Numbered from the stretch's first letter, positions 18,760 to 28,658 are shown. The stretch: DNA of 64,000 bases from Pseudoxanthomonas sp. CF385 (GCF_900104255.1 NZ_FNKZ01000002.1:186001-250000), one strand, 5' to 3'. A program made the numbers and translations. The notes: generated by a model not told the origin, from the sequence alone.

Positions 18760-19584
18760 ATGAAGCGAACGGCAGCCACACTCGCTCTCCTAGGACTGAC
18801 AGCAGCGCTCCTTTCATTCCCCGCGATCGCTCAGCGGAGCGGAGGCTCGAAGCCCCCTCCGGATCCCACCGCGGATCCGGTGATGCTGTCGGCAGGCTTC
18901 CTCAGCGCCCATCCCGACCTGCGGTATCGGTTGCTAGGCCTCAACAAGATGGAGCAAGGCGAGCACGAGGACGCGTTCCGCTTTTTTCAACGTGCCGCGT
19001 ACTACGCCGACAAGCCCTCGCAGGGGATGGTCGCGGAGATGCTCTGGAATGGCCAGGGCACGCAGAAGGATCCCGTCCTCGCTTACGTGTGGATGGACCT
19101 GGCGGCGGAACGGGGCTACTCCGGTTTCCTCGGCTTGCGGGAGCGCTACTGGAAGGCACTGAATGAAGCCGACAGGACGCGCGCCATCGAAGAAGGCCAG
19201 ACGCTCTACGCAAAGTATGGGGATGCGGCGTCGCAGCCTCGGCTGGCCCGCGTACTGGGCCGGGAGAAACGACGCATGACGGGCAGTCGTACCGGGTTCA
19301 CCGGCAACCTGAAGATCTACGTGCCGGGTCCCGGCGGCATCGAGCAGATCGACGGGTCCAAGTTCTACGACGAGCGTTATTGGGACCCGAAGCAGTATCA
19401 GGCATGGCATGACAGCATCTGGATGAAACCGCGTGTAGGCCAGGTCACCGTGGGCGAAATCGAACAGGCGCGCGAACAGACGCCCGCCTCACGTATTCCA
19501 GACACCGTCCCCGAGATCGACGCCCAGGAACCCGAGACCCCCGAGACGGACGAAACCGGCCTCGGCTCACGAAAGGACGGCTGA
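18760..19584 (+). CDS. Exported Sel1-like repeat protein, function unknown
   Basis: A 274-residue protein with a signal peptide (LALLGLTAALLSFPAIAQ). Residues about 65-125 form two Sel1/TPR-like helical pairs (DAFRFFQRAAYYADKPSQGMV, then WNGQGTQKDPVLAYVWMDLAAERGY). The rest is not repeat-like: KIYVPGPGGIEQIDGSKFYD, then YWDPKQYQAWHDSIW, followed by an acidic Pro/Glu/Thr-rich tail. Sel1 repeats usually mediate protein contacts. A strong ribosome-binding site (GAGGAAGGAACC) precedes the ATG. It sits in the accessory block between mrp and metG. I do not recognise a named family for the C-terminal part. Confidence 0.72.
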   Translation: MKRTAATLALLGLTAALLSFPAIAQRSGGSKPPPDPTADPVMLSAGFLSAHPDLRYRLLGLNKMEQGEHEDAFRFFQRAAYYADKPSQGMVAEMLWNGQGTQKDPVLAYVWMDLAAERGYSGFLGLRERYWKALNEADRTRAIEEGQTLYAKYGDAASQPRLARVLGREKRRMTGSRTGFTGNLKIYVPGPGGIEQIDGSKFYDERYWDPKQYQAWHDSIWMKPRVGQVTVGEIEQAREQTPASRIPDTVPEIDAQEPETPETDETGLGSRKDG

Positions 19585-19677
19585 ACGGGCGTCTTCCATA
19601 CGCTGGCGGATGCGGTATAACTGCCGCATCCCGTCGGCGTGGCCGGCGGGCCTGACCTACATCCCTGGGAGGGGAAC

Positions 19678-20118
19678 ATGCGCAAGACCCTGATGGCCGC
19701 CTGCCTGGCAGCCCCGTTGATGGCCCTGTCGCTGGTGGCCTCCGCCGCCGATCCGGTGGTGGGTCGCTGGAAGACCATCGACAGCGAGACCGGCAAGCCC
19801 AAGTCCTATGTCGAGATCACCCAGGCCGCCAACGGCGCGATCAGCGGGCGCATCGTCGAGCTGATCAACCCGAGCAAGCCGAACCCGACCTGCGACAAGT
19901 GCAAGGACGACCGCAAGAACAAGCCGATCACCGGCATGGAGATCATCCGCGGCATGAAGGCCGAGGGCGGCGGCGACTACGCCGGCGGCACCATCCTCAA
20001 GCCCGACGAAGGCAAGGTCTACAAGTCGAAGATGGAACTGCTGGACGGCGGCAAGAAGCTCGAGGTCTCCGGCTGCATCGCCTTCATCTGCAAGTCGCAG
20101 ACCTGGATCCGCCAGTAA
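19678..20118 (+). CDS. DUF2147 family exported protein
   Basis: A 146-residue protein with a clear signal peptide ending in VASAAD. The mature part fits DUF2147: VGRWKTIDSETGKPKSYVEI at its start, a CDKCKDD pair, GGTILKPDEGKVYKSKMEL and a C-terminal LEVSGCIAFICKSQTWIR. The domain forms a small lipocalin-like beta barrel in related proteins; its ligand is unknown. The start at 19678 follows GGGAGGGGAAC, an excellent ribosome-binding site, and the in-frame ATG at 19639 is not used in my view. A TATAAC at 19616-19621 is a weak -10 candidate. Confidence 0.88.
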   Translation: MRKTLMAACLAAPLMALSLVASAADPVVGRWKTIDSETGKPKSYVEITQAANGAISGRIVELINPSKPNPTCDKCKDDRKNKPITGMEIIRGMKAEGGGDYAGGTILKPDEGKVYKSKMELLDGGKKLEVSGCIAFICKSQTWIRQ

Positions 20119-20140
20119 GCGTCGCGCTCACGCGTTCCCT

Positions 20141-20165
20141 GCGGGCCCGGTCATGCCGGGCCCGC
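20141..20165 (+). terminator. Hairpin between the DUF2147 gene and metG
   Basis: GCGGGCCCGG and CCGGGCCCGC form a perfect 10-bp stem with a TCATG loop, 23 bases after the DUF2147 stop codon. There is no T run after it, so it may be a Rho-assisted or attenuating structure rather than an intrinsic terminator. Confidence 0.5.
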
Positions 20166-20202
20166 TGCGTTATGGACCCCGAAAAGGCCTCCTGCCGCGC
20201 CG

Positions 20203-20211
20203 TGCGATAAT
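20203..20211 (+). promoter_or_regulatory. Candidate extended -10 element of metG
   Basis: TGCGATAAT matches an extended -10 (TGN followed by GATAAT, five of six to TATAAT). It lies 26 bases before the metG ATG. No good -35 is seen, which is normal for extended -10 promoters. Confidence 0.4.
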
Positions 20212-20237
20212 CGCGATCCCCCGTCACGAAGCCCCTC

Positions 20238-22301
20238 ATGAGCCGCACCGCCCTCGTCACCAACGCCCTGCCCTACGCCAACGGCCCCCTCCATCTGGGC
20301 CATTTGGTGGGCTACGTCCAGGGCGACATCTGGGTGCGCGCGCGGCGGATGCGCGGGGACACGGTGTACTTCGTCTGCGCCGACGACACCCACGGCACGC
20401 CGATCATGCTCGCGGCCGAGAAGGCGGGCGTATCGCCGGAGGCGTTCATCGCGAACATCCAGGCCGGCCACGAGCGCGACTTCGCGGCCTTCGGCGTCGC
20501 CTTCGATCATTACGACTCGACCCACTCGGCCGCAAACCGCGAACTCACCGAGTTGTTCTACCAGCGCCTGGACGCCGGCGGCCACATCGGGCGCCGCACG
20601 GTGGCGCAGTTCTACGATCCGGCCAAGGGCATGTTCCTGCCCGACCGCTACATCAAGGGCATCTGCCCCAATTGCGGCTCGGCGGACCAGTACGGCGACA
20701 ACTGCGAAGTCTGCGGCGCCACCTATGCGCCGACCGACCTGAAGGAACCGAAGTCGATCCTGTCGGGCAGCACGCCGGAGATCCGCGATTCGGAGCATTA
20801 CTTCTTCGAGGTCGGTCGCTTCGAGGCCTTCCTGCGTGAGTGGCTGGCCGGCGACGTCGCCGTGCCGGGCGTGAAGGCTAAGCTGCGCGAGTGGCTGGAT
20901 GCCGAAGGCGGCCTGCGCGCCTGGGACATCTCCCGCGATGCGCCTTATTTCGGCTTCGAGATCCCGGGCGCGCCCGGCAAGTATTTCTATGTCTGGCTCG
21001 ATGCGCCGATCGGCTACCTGAGCAGTTTCCGCACTCTCTGCGCCAAGCGCGGTCTCGACTTCGAACCGCACCTGGTCGCGGGCACCGACGTCGAACTGCA
21101 CCACTTCATCGGCAAGGACATTGTCAATTTCCATGGCCTGTTCTGGCCGGCCGTGCTGCAGGGCACCGGCCATCGCGCGCCCACGCGTCTGCACGTCAAC
21201 GGTTACCTGACCGTGGACGGGGCCAAGATGTCGAAATCGCGCGGCACCTTCATCATGGCGCGCACCTACCTGGACACCGGGCTGGAACCGGAAGCGCTGC
21301 GCTACTACTACGCGGCCAAGTCTTCCGGCGGCGTGGACGATCTCGACCTGAACCTCGGCGATTTCATTGCCCGTGTTAACGCGGATCTCGTCGGCAAGTT
21401 CGTCAATCTGGCCAGCCGCTGCGCCGGCTTCATCGACAAGCGCTTCAGCGGCCGGCTGGCCGACGTCCTGCCCGATCCGGCCATGTACCAGCGCTTCGTC
21501 GACGGCCTCGGCCCGATCGCGGACGCCTACGAGCGCAACGAACCGGCCACGGCGCTGCGCCTGACCATGGCGCTGGCCGACGAGGCCAACAAGTACATCG
21601 ACGAGACCAAGCCCTGGGTCATCGCCAAGCAGGAAGGTGCCGACGCCGAACTGCAGGCCGTCTGCACGCAGGGTTTGAATTTGTTCCGCGTGTTGGCCGC
21701 CGCGCTCAAGCCGGTACTACCGCGCACGAGTGCCGAAGCCGAGGCCTTCCTCGGCGCGCCCGTCGAGACCTGGGCGGACGTCGCCGCGCCGCTGCAGGCG
21801 CACGTCATCCAGCCCTACTCGCCCCTGTTCACCCGTATCGACCCGAAACTGATCGACGCCATGACCGACGCTTCCAAGGACACCCTCGCCGCCACTCCCG
21901 CGCCTGCCGCTCCCGAGAAGAAGGCGGAGGTCAAGTCCGCTGCGCCGAACGAGGCCAAGGACGCCGGCGGCACCATCGGCATCGAGGATTTCGCCAAGCT
22001 CGACCTGCGCATCGGCCAGGTGCTGGAGTGCGGGTTCGTGGAAGGGTCGGACAAGCTGTTGCGCTTCCTGCTGGATGCCGGCGATCTCGGCCAGCGGCAG
22101 ATCTTCTCCGGCATCCGCGCGAGCTATGGCGAGCCCGAGGCGCTGGTCGGCCGCAAGGTCGTGTTCATCGCCAACCTCGCCCCTCGCAAGATGCGCTTCG
22201 GCCTGAGCGAAGGCATGATCCTGTCGGCCGGTTTCGACGGTGGCGCGCTGGCGCTGCTCGATGCCGACAGCGGCGCGCTGCCCGGCATGCCGGTGCGCTG
22301 A
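20238..22301 (+). CDS. metG: Methionine-tRNA ligase
   Basis: A 687-residue class I synthetase that charges tRNA-Met. The HIGH-type motif is HLGH at residues 19-22 and KMSKS is at 330-334. A CPNCG and CEVCG pair forms the zinc knuckle in the connective domain. The last ~110 residues ([20 protein letters not shown] onward) are the C-terminal tRNA-binding/dimerisation domain, linked by an Ala/Glu/Lys-rich stretch. The length and domain order match E. coli-type MetG. The next gene, a ferredoxin, follows 22 bases later. Confidence 0.97.
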   Translation: MSRTALVTNALPYANGPLHLGHLVGYVQGDIWVRARRMRGDTVYFVCADDTHGTPIMLAAEKAGVSPEAFIANIQAGHERDFAAFGVAFDHYDSTHSAANRELTELFYQRLDAGGHIGRRTVAQFYDPAKGMFLPDRYIKGICPNCGSADQYGDNCEVCGATYAPTDLKEPKSILSGSTPEIRDSEHYFFEVGRFEAFLREWLAGDVAVPGVKAKLREWLDAEGGLRAWDISRDAPYFGFEIPGAPGKYFYVWLDAPIGYLSSFRTLCAKRGLDFEPHLVAGTDVELHHFIGKDIVNFHGLFWPAVLQGTGHRAPTRLHVNGYLTVDGAKMSKSRGTFIMARTYLDTGLEPEALRYYYAAKSSGGVDDLDLNLGDFIARVNADLVGKFVNLASRCAGFIDKRFSGRLADVLPDPAMYQRFVDGLGPIADAYERNEPATALRLTMALADEANKYIDETKPWVIAKQEGADAELQAVCTQGLNLFRVLAAALKPVLPRTSAEAEAFLGAPVETWADVAAPLQAHVIQPYSPLFTRIDPKLIDAMTDASKDTLAATPAPAAPEKKAEVKSAAPNEAKDAGGTIGIEDFAKLDLRIGQVLECGFVEGSDKLLRFLLDAGDLGQRQIFSGIRASYGEPEALVGRKVVFIANLAPRKMRFGLSEGMILSAGFDGGALALLDADSGALPGMPVR

Positions 22302-22323
22302 CGCGCGATCCGTCACTACGACG

Positions 22324-22737
22324 ATGGACGCCACCCTCGTCGAACGCCTCGACCGCCTGTTGCCGCAGACCCAATGCGGCCAGTGCGGTTTCGATGGTTG
22401 CCGCCCGTATGCCGAAGCGATGGCGCGCGGCGAGGCCGGGATCGACCACTGCCCGCCCGGCGGCGATGCCGGCGCGCGTGCGCTGGCGAACCTGCTGCAG
22501 GTGCCTGCGCGTCCCTACGACCGCAGCCGTGGCACGCACGCGCCGCCGATCGTGGCGATGGTGGTGGAAGAAGACTGCATCGGCTGCACCAAGTGCATCC
22601 AGGCCTGCCCGGTGGACGCCATCATCGGCGGCGCCAAGCACATGCACGTGGTCATCGACCCGCTCTGCACGGGATGCGAGCTGTGCGTGCCCGCGTGCCC
22701 GGTGGATTGCATCGTGATGGTGCCCGCGGCCTCCTGA
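22324..22737 (+). CDS. rnfB: Soluble RnfB-like ferredoxin (8Fe-8S plus Fe-S N-terminal domain)
   Basis: A 137-residue Fe-S protein. The N-terminal part has the 4Fe-4S motif CGQCGFDGC followed by a later cysteine in DHCPPGG, as in the RnfB N-terminal domain. Two ferredoxin clusters follow: [16 protein letters not shown] and [16 protein letters not shown]. True RnfB subunits of the Rnf complex start with a membrane anchor; this one has none, and no other rnf genes are nearby. It is therefore an orphan electron carrier rather than proof of an Rnf complex. Linkage to metG suggests a housekeeping role. The ATG at 22324 is chosen because residues upstream of it are unrelated. Confidence 0.85.
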   Translation: MDATLVERLDRLLPQTQCGQCGFDGCRPYAEAMARGEAGIDHCPPGGDAGARALANLLQVPARPYDRSRGTHAPPIVAMVVEEDCIGCTKCIQACPVDAIIGGAKHMHVVIDPLCTGCELCVPACPVDCIVMVPAAS

Positions 22738-22753
22738 GACGCCGCGGCCACGG

Positions 22754-23689
22754 TCAGCGCGCGCCTGCCCCGCACGCGGAACAGATGCGTTCCACCTTGT
22801 AGCCGCGCTCGCGCAGCTTCTCGACCACGCCGTCCTCGCCGAGCAGGTGCAGGGCGCCCACCACCACCAGCGCATCGTCGTCGCCGGGCTGGGTGAGGAT
22901 CCGCTGGATCTTGGGCACCCACGCGTCGTTGCGGTCCACGTTGATGCGCCGATACAGGCGCGGGTATTGGCGCTTCATGTCCGCCGCCATGCCGGTCCAC
23001 AGGCCTTCGGCGTCGCCACGACGCCAGGCCTGGTGCAGGCGCTCGGTCTCCACCGATCCCTTGTCCGCCTGGTCCAGCGACTCGACGATGAACTGGCGCT
23101 GCTCCGCGGCCTCCATGCCGTCGAGCACACCGATCTGTTCCTGCGCGATCTCAAGGCCCGCCGTGGGCTTGCCCGCGGCCTTGGCCTTGTCCATGAAGTG
23201 GTTGTCCAATCCCAGCTTCGGGTCCAGGCCTTGCTTGGTCATCTCGACGATGCTGATCGTCAGGCCGACGAACCAGGGCTCGAAACTGTTGAACGCCACC
23301 ATCGGCATGCCGTTCTTGCCGGCCCAGGTTTCGAGCCGCTTCCAGGTCGTGGCATCCAGATCCTGCTGCAGGGTCTTGCCATCGGTGCGCAGCGCCGCCT
23401 GCAGCATCAGCTGCTGCACGGCCGTGGACTGCATTTCTTCCGGCGCCAGTTCGAACATCAGCCGTTCCGCATCGTCGAACGCCGCCTCCACATCCGCCGA
23501 CAGCGGGTAATCGCTCTGCCGCAGCAGGTGGAACGAGCCCAGCAGGTACACCGTGTTGTCCTTGTCCGACACCTTCCACAGCAGCGGCACCGGCGCGGCA
23601 GGCGCCTTGGCGGTATCGGCCGCCAGTACGGAGGCGCTGGCGAGCAGGCCCGCCACGACGAGGGATTTCAGCGGCATGCGCAATGTCAT
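22754..23689 (-). CDS. TraB/GumN family protein
   Basis: A 311-residue exported protein of the TraB/GumN superfamily. The signal peptide runs MTLRMPLKSLVVAGLLASAS. The family markers are YLLGSFHLLRQSDYP near the start, LMFELAPEEMQ, a central GLEIAQEQIGVLDGM, and DDALVVVGALHLLGEDGVV near the end; these conserved acidic and histidine residues are thought to bind metal in a protease-like fold. GumN is encoded in the xanthan gum cluster of Xanthomonas but its role is unclear. A CSACGAG cysteine pair ends the protein. It follows the DUF1684 lipoprotein by 11 bases on the same strand. Confidence 0.86.
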   Translation of the reverse strand: MTLRMPLKSLVVAGLLASASVLAADTAKAPAAPVPLLWKVSDKDNTVYLLGSFHLLRQSDYPLSADVEAAFDDAERLMFELAPEEMQSTAVQQLMLQAALRTDGKTLQQDLDATTWKRLETWAGKNGMPMVAFNSFEPWFVGLTISIVEMTKQGLDPKLGLDNHFMDKAKAAGKPTAGLEIAQEQIGVLDGMEAAEQRQFIVESLDQADKGSVETERLHQAWRRGDAEGLWTGMAADMKRQYPRLYRRINVDRNDAWVPKIQRILTQPGDDDALVVVGALHLLGEDGVVEKLRERGYKVERICSACGAGAR

Positions 23690-23700
23690 CGATTCCTTCC

Positions 23701-24639
23701 TCAGAGCACTTTGATCGGTTTGGCGTACGCCTTCTCGCCCGCATCGACCAGCAGGTCCAGGCGGTTCTCGGCCGGCGGCAGCGGACACGTGGCGTACGGC
23801 GTGAATGCGCACGGCGGGTTATAGGCGCGATTGAAGTCCAGCACCACCTTGCCGTCGCGCGGCGCCTCGGCATCGAGGAAGCGACCGGCCGGGTAGCTGC
23901 CATGGCCGCTGGTGCGGTCGGCGAGCACGAAGAACAGCGGACCGTCAGGCGACCCGAGCGCTTCCATCCGGAACGTCTTGCCGTCGCGTTCGAACTCCAC
24001 CGCGCCCGGATTGGGCGATTCGTTGGCCACGCCGATCACGTCGACGATGGTGAGCGTCTTGCCCGGCGGGTGCGGAATGTAGCGGCCTTCGACGCGCCAG
24101 CTCTCCAGCGCAGGCCAGTAGTCCAGGCCGACGAACTGGGTGCGCGATTCGGCATCGGCGTATTTGACGCGCAGGGCATGGCGGCCGCCGCGCTCGATCA
24201 CCGACAACGCGCCCTTGCCTTCATCGAAGCCGATCACGCCCGGCGTCGCATCGCGATCGCTCTGCAGCTCCACCCTGCCCTTCAGCGGTTCGCCGTTGAG
24301 CGTGAGGTCCACGCCGCGCTCGGGCGTGAAGAAGATGCGGCCGTCCTGCTGCGCCAGCATGCCCATCTTCGGCGGCCCGACGACCAACTTGATACCGCTG
24401 GCGGGGCTGCTGCCGATGAAGTGCGATTTCAGCTCGATCCAGTGCAGGCCCACCAGACTGGTCCAGCCATCCGGTGCCAGCAGTTCGTTCTTGCGCGTCG
24501 CGCGCCAGGCCGTGTTGTCGGCGAGGAAGCGGGCATCGACGACCTTGCCGGCTGCGCCGGCCTTCTCGTCCGCACCGCCACACCCCACCAGCAACCCCAG
24601 CAGCATGGCCATCCCCAGCCATCCTGTCTTCATCCCCAT
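23701..24639 (-). CDS. DUF1684 family lipoprotein
   Basis: A 312-residue protein with a lipoprotein signal peptide (hydrophobic core, lipobox LLVGC with cysteine at about residue 20). The DUF1684 signatures are YNPPCAFTPYATCPLPPAENRLD and SYPAGRFLDAE. No catalytic role has been shown for the family. The start may be the first ATG or the one two codons later (24633). It begins one base after the mutL stop codon and probably belongs to that operon. Confidence 0.85.
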   Translation of the reverse strand: MGMKTGWLGMAMLLGLLVGCGGADEKAGAAGKVVDARFLADNTAWRATRKNELLAPDGWTSLVGLHWIELKSHFIGSSPASGIKLVVGPPKMGMLAQQDGRIFFTPERGVDLTLNGEPLKGRVELQSDRDATPGVIGFDEGKGALSVIERGGRHALRVKYADAESRTQFVGLDYWPALESWRVEGRYIPHPPGKTLTIVDVIGVANESPNPGAVEFERDGKTFRMEALGSPDGPLFFVLADRTSGHGSYPAGRFLDAEAPRDGKVVLDFNRAYNPPCAFTPYATCPLPPAENRLDLLVDAGEKAYAKPIKVL

Positions 24640-24640
24640 A

Positions 24641-26446
24641 TCAACGTCCTCGCAGGAACCAGCGGTCGATCTCGTTCAAGGAAAAGCGCGCCCAGGTCGG
24701 GCGGCCGTGATTGCATTGCCCGGAGCGCTCGGTGATCTCCATCTCGCGCAGCAGGGCGTTCATCTCGGGCAGCGTCAGGCGCCGGTTCGCGCGTACGGCG
24801 CCATGGCAGGCCATCGTCGACAGCAGTTCGTCGCGCGCCGCGGCCACGCGACGGCTCTCGCCGTGCTCGCGCAGATCGGCCAGCACGTCGCGCAGCAAGG
24901 CTTCCGGATCGGCGTTGGACAGCAGCGCCGGAATGCTGCGCACGCTGAGCGACTGCGGCCCGGCGCGGGTGATGTCGAAGCCCAGCAATGCGAGCGTGGC
25001 GGCTTCGCGTTCGGCCACGTCGGCCTCGCGCTCGGCGACCGACAGTACGCGCGGGACCAGCAACGGCTGGGCGCGCAGGCCGATGCCGTCGTGCGCCTGC
25101 TTCAGCTTTTCGTAGCCGATGCGCTCATGCGCGGCATGCATGTCGACGACGATCAGTCCGTCGGCGTTCTCGGCCAGGATGTAGATGCCGTGCAGCTGCG
25201 CGATGGCGAAACCCAGCGGTGGCACGCCCTCCGGATCGTTCGCCGGCATCACCGGCAGCGAGGGCGCGGAGTAGCCCGCCGCCGCGCCCGGCATTGCATC
25301 CGGCGCCGACGCATAGAGCGCCGCGTAGGCGGCCGGCGCTTCCGCCACCGAGAGCCCCAGCGGCGACTGCTGCGTCGGCATCCACGCGGACGTCATCGGC
25401 GTAGCGGCGCGCTGCACGAACGGCGATGCCGCAAGATCCTGCGGCACGGTGCCGGCGCGCGTTTCCGCCAGTGCATCGTGCAACGTGCGGTAGACGAAAT
25501 CGTGCACCAGCCGGGTGTCGCGGAAGCGGACTTCGTGCTTGGCCGGGTGCACGTTGACGTCGACGCGCGTGGGGTCGAGTTCCAGGAACAGTACGTACGC
25601 AGGCTGCCGGCCATGGAAGAGCACGTCCTGGTACGCCATCTTCACGCCATGCGCGATGTTGCGGTCGCGCACCGACCGGCCGTTGACGTACACGTATTGC
25701 TGGTCGGCGCTGGCGCGCGAGTAGCTGGGTTGCGCGATCCAGCCATGCAGGCGCAGCCCGGCCGCGGCATGGTCCACGCGCAGCGCGCTGCGGGCGAAGT
25801 CCTCGCCCAGCGTTTCATCCAGGCGCGCGAGGGATTCGAGTTCGTCCGCCTTGTAGCGCCGCGACGGCCGGCCGTTGTGGGACACGCGCAGCTCGATATC
25901 GGGGCGCGCCAACGCCAGCGAGCGCAGCCATTCCTCGATGTGGCTCATCTCCGTGCGTTCCGCGCGCAGGAACTTGCGCCGCGCCGGCACGTTGTAGAAC
26001 AGCTCGCGGACTTCCACCGTGGTGCCGACCGCATGCGGCTTGGGCGACACCTCGCCGAGCTTGCCGCCGTCCACCTGCAGCGAGGCGCCGTGCGCGTCCT
26101 GCGGCCGGCGCGACGTCAACGAGAACCGGCTGACCGATGCGATCGATGGCAGCGCTTCGCCGCGGAACCCGAGGGTGGCCACCGCTTCCAGGTCGTCGAG
26201 CGAGGCGATCTTGCTGGTGGCGTGCCGCGACACCGCCAGCGGCAGTTCCTCCGGCGCGATGCCGCCGCCGTCGTCGCGGATGCGGATCAGGCGGACGCCG
26301 CCCTCTTCGAGGTCGATATCCACGCGCCGGGCACCGGCGTCGAGCGCGTTTTCCACGAGCTCCTTGACGACGGACGCGGGGCGTTCGACGACTTCGCCGG
26401 CGGCGATCTGGTTGATCAGGGTGTCGGGGAGCTGACGGATCGGCAC
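24641..26446 (-). CDS. mutL: DNA mismatch repair protein MutL
   Basis: A 601-residue GHKL ATPase that couples mismatch recognition by MutS to strand incision. The N-terminal ATP site shows [25 protein letters not shown], the DDGGGI box and [10 protein letters not shown]. The C-terminal domain carries [12 protein letters not shown] at about residues 435-446, matching the DQHA(x)2E(x)4E endonuclease motif of MutL proteins that nick DNA themselves in species lacking MutH. That motif is absent from E. coli MutL. The operon order with amidase, tsaE and nnr is the same as in E. coli. Confidence 0.95.
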   Translation of the reverse strand: MPIRQLPDTLINQIAAGEVVERPASVVKELVENALDAGARRVDIDLEEGGVRLIRIRDDGGGIAPEELPLAVSRHATSKIASLDDLEAVATLGFRGEALPSIASVSRFSLTSRRPQDAHGASLQVDGGKLGEVSPKPHAVGTTVEVRELFYNVPARRKFLRAERTEMSHIEEWLRSLALARPDIELRVSHNGRPSRRYKADELESLARLDETLGEDFARSALRVDHAAAGLRLHGWIAQPSYSRASADQQYVYVNGRSVRDRNIAHGVKMAYQDVLFHGRQPAYVLFLELDPTRVDVNVHPAKHEVRFRDTRLVHDFVYRTLHDALAETRAGTVPQDLAASPFVQRAATPMTSAWMPTQQSPLGLSVAEAPAAYAALYASAPDAMPGAAAGYSAPSLPVMPANDPEGVPPLGFAIAQLHGIYILAENADGLIVVDMHAAHERIGYEKLKQAHDGIGLRAQPLLVPRVLSVAEREADVAEREAATLALLGFDITRAGPQSLSVRSIPALLSNADPEALLRDVLADLREHGESRRVAAARDELLSTMACHGAVRANRRLTLPEMNALLREMEITERSGQCNHGRPTWARFSLNEIDRWFLRGR

Positions 26447-26511
26447 GTGCTGGCGGCGCAGGCGCGCCGTCTCGGGGATTCAGCCGTGATGATAGCCGAG
26501 CGAACGCGCGA

Positions 26512-28059
26512 TCAGGGCGCGCCGGCGGCCCCACCCGCCGCAACACTGCGTGCTTCGGCCTCGGCCTGCGCGCGGGCCGCGAACAGCGTGCCCGGCGGGG
26601 GCTGGCGGGTGAAGTAGGACTGGATGCCGTCCAGCACCGCGCCCGCCACCTTGCGCTGATGCGCGGGATCGAACAGGCGCTTTTCCTCGTCCGCATTGGA
26701 GATGAAGCCCGTCTCCACCAGCATGGCCGGCATGTCGGAGTTGCGCAGCACTTCGAAGTTGGCGAACTCGATCTGCGGCTTGTGGGTCTTGCCCAGGTCC
26801 TTCAGCGAGGTCAGCACATGCCCGGCCGCGTCCTGCGAGGCCTTCATGTGGCCGCTCTGGGCGAGGTCGAGCAGCACGTTGGACAGCGTGTCCTTGGTCA
26901 GCCGCACGCCACCGACCAGGTCGGAGGCGTTTTCCTTGTCGGCCAGCCAGCGCGCGTGCTGCGAGGACGCGCCGCGCAGGGACAGGACGTACACCGACGA
27001 ACCCCAGGCACTGCGGTTTTCCGCGGCATCGGCGTGGATGGAGACGAACATGTCCGCCTTGGCCGCGCGCGCCTTGCGGGCCCGCTGCGGACGCTCGACG
27101 TAGACGTCGGTGTCGCGGACCAGATAGGCCTTCATGCCGGGCGTGGCGTTGATCTGCCGCGCCAGCTCCTTGGAGATGGCCAGCACCGCGTGCTTTTCGT
27201 AGCGGCCGCTCGGGCCGATCGCGCCGGGGTCCTGGCCGCCGTGGCCAGGATCGATGGCGATCACCAGCGGGCGCATGCCGGCGGTGACGACGGGCGATGC
27301 CTTCGGTGTCGCCGCAGCCGTGTCCGACGCGACGTTCGCGGCAGCCGAGCCCGGCATCGGCGTCGGCTGGCCGGTGGCGATGGTGTAGGTCGGCGGCGGG
27401 CTACCGGCGTCAGCCGGCACCACGGTGGCCGTCGATTGACCGTTGAGGATGGCCTGGGGCGAAGGCGACGCGCTGACCGTGGTCGACGGCGGCGTCGCGG
27501 CAGGCGCTTGGCCTGCCTGTGCGACCTGCGCTGTCAGCAGCGCGGTCGCGCGCGCGGCGTCGGCCTGGGCCTGCGATGCGGATGTCGGGGTGGGCGGCGG
27601 AGCCGTCGTCGAGGGCGCGCTCGCGACCGCCTGCGTCGACGCCGCGGGTGCGGCGCCATCGCCCGGCCATTCGATCACCAGGCGCGAGGACTCGCCGGCC
27701 TGCTCCATGCGCGGATTGAGCGCGGCCACGGGCGAAGCGAGGTCGAAGACGATGCGCAGCGTGTTCGGATCGGGCTGCCCGGTCCGCACCGCGCGCACGA
27801 TGCCGGCAGGCGCCGGCAGCCGCAGCCCTGCACGCGCCTTCGACGCCGGCAGGTCGACGACGAGGCGATCCGGGCCTTTCAGGCTGAGGGTCTTGTACTG
27901 CCCGGCACCCGCCAGTTGGATCTCCGCGCGGGTGCCGGTAGCTCCCTGCGCGATGCTCACACCGGTGACTTCGCCGGCCCACAGCGATAGCGGCAGCACG
28001 GCCAGCAGGCCCGCGAGGGCGGCGCGCAGCGTAACGGTGGTGGGCATCCCCGGGCTCAT
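26512..28059 (-). CDS. amiC: N-acetylmuramoyl-L-alanine amidase with AMIN domain
   Basis: A 515-residue periplasmic amidase that splits septal peptidoglycan during cell separation. A signal peptide ends near residue 28 (LWAGEVTG). The AMIN septal-targeting domain covers about 30-130. A long Ala/Thr/Pro/Ser-rich linker (about 135-265) follows. The Amidase_3 zinc domain has IAIDPGHGGQDPGAIG, the catalytic glutamate in RYEKHAVL, SIHADA and VETGFISNADEE. The start could be the Met five codons later (28047). E. coli has amiB at this position; the order mutL-amidase-tsaE-nnr is conserved. Confidence 0.93.
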   Translation of the reverse strand: MSPGMPTTVTLRAALAGLLAVLPLSLWAGEVTGVSIAQGATGTRAEIQLAGAGQYKTLSLKGPDRLVVDLPASKARAGLRLPAPAGIVRAVRTGQPDPNTLRIVFDLASPVAALNPRMEQAGESSRLVIEWPGDGAAPAASTQAVASAPSTTAPPPTPTSASQAQADAARATALLTAQVAQAGQAPAATPPSTTVSASPSPQAILNGQSTATVVPADAGSPPPTYTIATGQPTPMPGSAAANVASDTAAATPKASPVVTAGMRPLVIAIDPGHGGQDPGAIGPSGRYEKHAVLAISKELARQINATPGMKAYLVRDTDVYVERPQRARKARAAKADMFVSIHADAAENRSAWGSSVYVLSLRGASSQHARWLADKENASDLVGGVRLTKDTLSNVLLDLAQSGHMKASQDAAGHVLTSLKDLGKTHKPQIEFANFEVLRNSDMPAMLVETGFISNADEEKRLFDPAHQRKVAGAVLDGIQSYFTRQPPPGTLFAARAQAEAEARSVAAGGAAGAP

Positions 28060-28134
28060 GCCGCGGATTCAAGCACCATCAGGTCACGAATGCAAGGTGT
28101 TTTCCCTTAATAATCCGCAACCTGGAAGCTGTTC

Positions 28135-28617
28135 CTAACCAGTCTGGGCAACTGATGCCTGCAACTGGCCTTCCGCCGCGACCCGCGCAAGCCAGCGCTC
28201 GCCCTCCGGGGAACCGGCTTCGCAGACGGCCGCGCGCCCGCTGTCCTCGACCTGCAGGGATACCACCAGGTCGGCCGGCGGCAGCGAGGCGCCGCCGCGT
28301 TCCGGCCATTCCACGAGCCAAAGCACTGCAGCCCCCTCGTCCAGACCGAGGAACTCGAGTTCGCCGGCATCGCCGATGCGGTAGAGGTCCAGGTGCCAGG
28401 CCTCGCCGCCCGCCACCGGATAACGCTCGACCAGCGTATAGGTCGGGCTGCGGATCGCACCGGCCACACCGAGCGCACGCAACAGCGCACGCGCCAGCGT
28501 CGACTTGCCCGCGCCGAGATCGCCGCGCAGGTGCACGACGGCATGCGCGGGACGCGTGCGCGCGAGTGCCTGACCCAGGGATTCGGTGGCGTCGCTGTCG
28601 GCAAGGAACAAGTGCAT
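28135..28617 (-). CDS. tsaE: tRNA threonylcarbamoyladenosine biosynthesis protein TsaE
   Basis: A 160-residue ATPase needed for the t6A37 modification of ANN-decoding tRNAs, working with TsaB, TsaC and TsaD. The Walker A is GDLGAGKST at about residues 33-41, with SPTYTLVERY and HLDLYRI as further family signatures. The C-terminus is slightly longer than in E. coli. It sits between nnr and the amidase gene on the same strand. Confidence 0.93.
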   Translation of the reverse strand: MHLFLADSDATESLGQALARTRPAHAVVHLRGDLGAGKSTLARALLRALGVAGAIRSPTYTLVERYPVAGGEAWHLDLYRIGDAGELEFLGLDEGAAVLWLVEWPERGGASLPPADLVVSLQVEDSGRAAVCEAGSPEGERWLARVAAEGQLQASVAQTG

Positions 28618-28658
28618 GCCGTGATTCTAAGCGCTGGCGCCGCGGCGCGCTTCCGCGC

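Noticed and set aside
22324..22737. Complete Rnf complex
   Set aside because: Only the RnfB-like gene is present and it lacks the membrane anchor.
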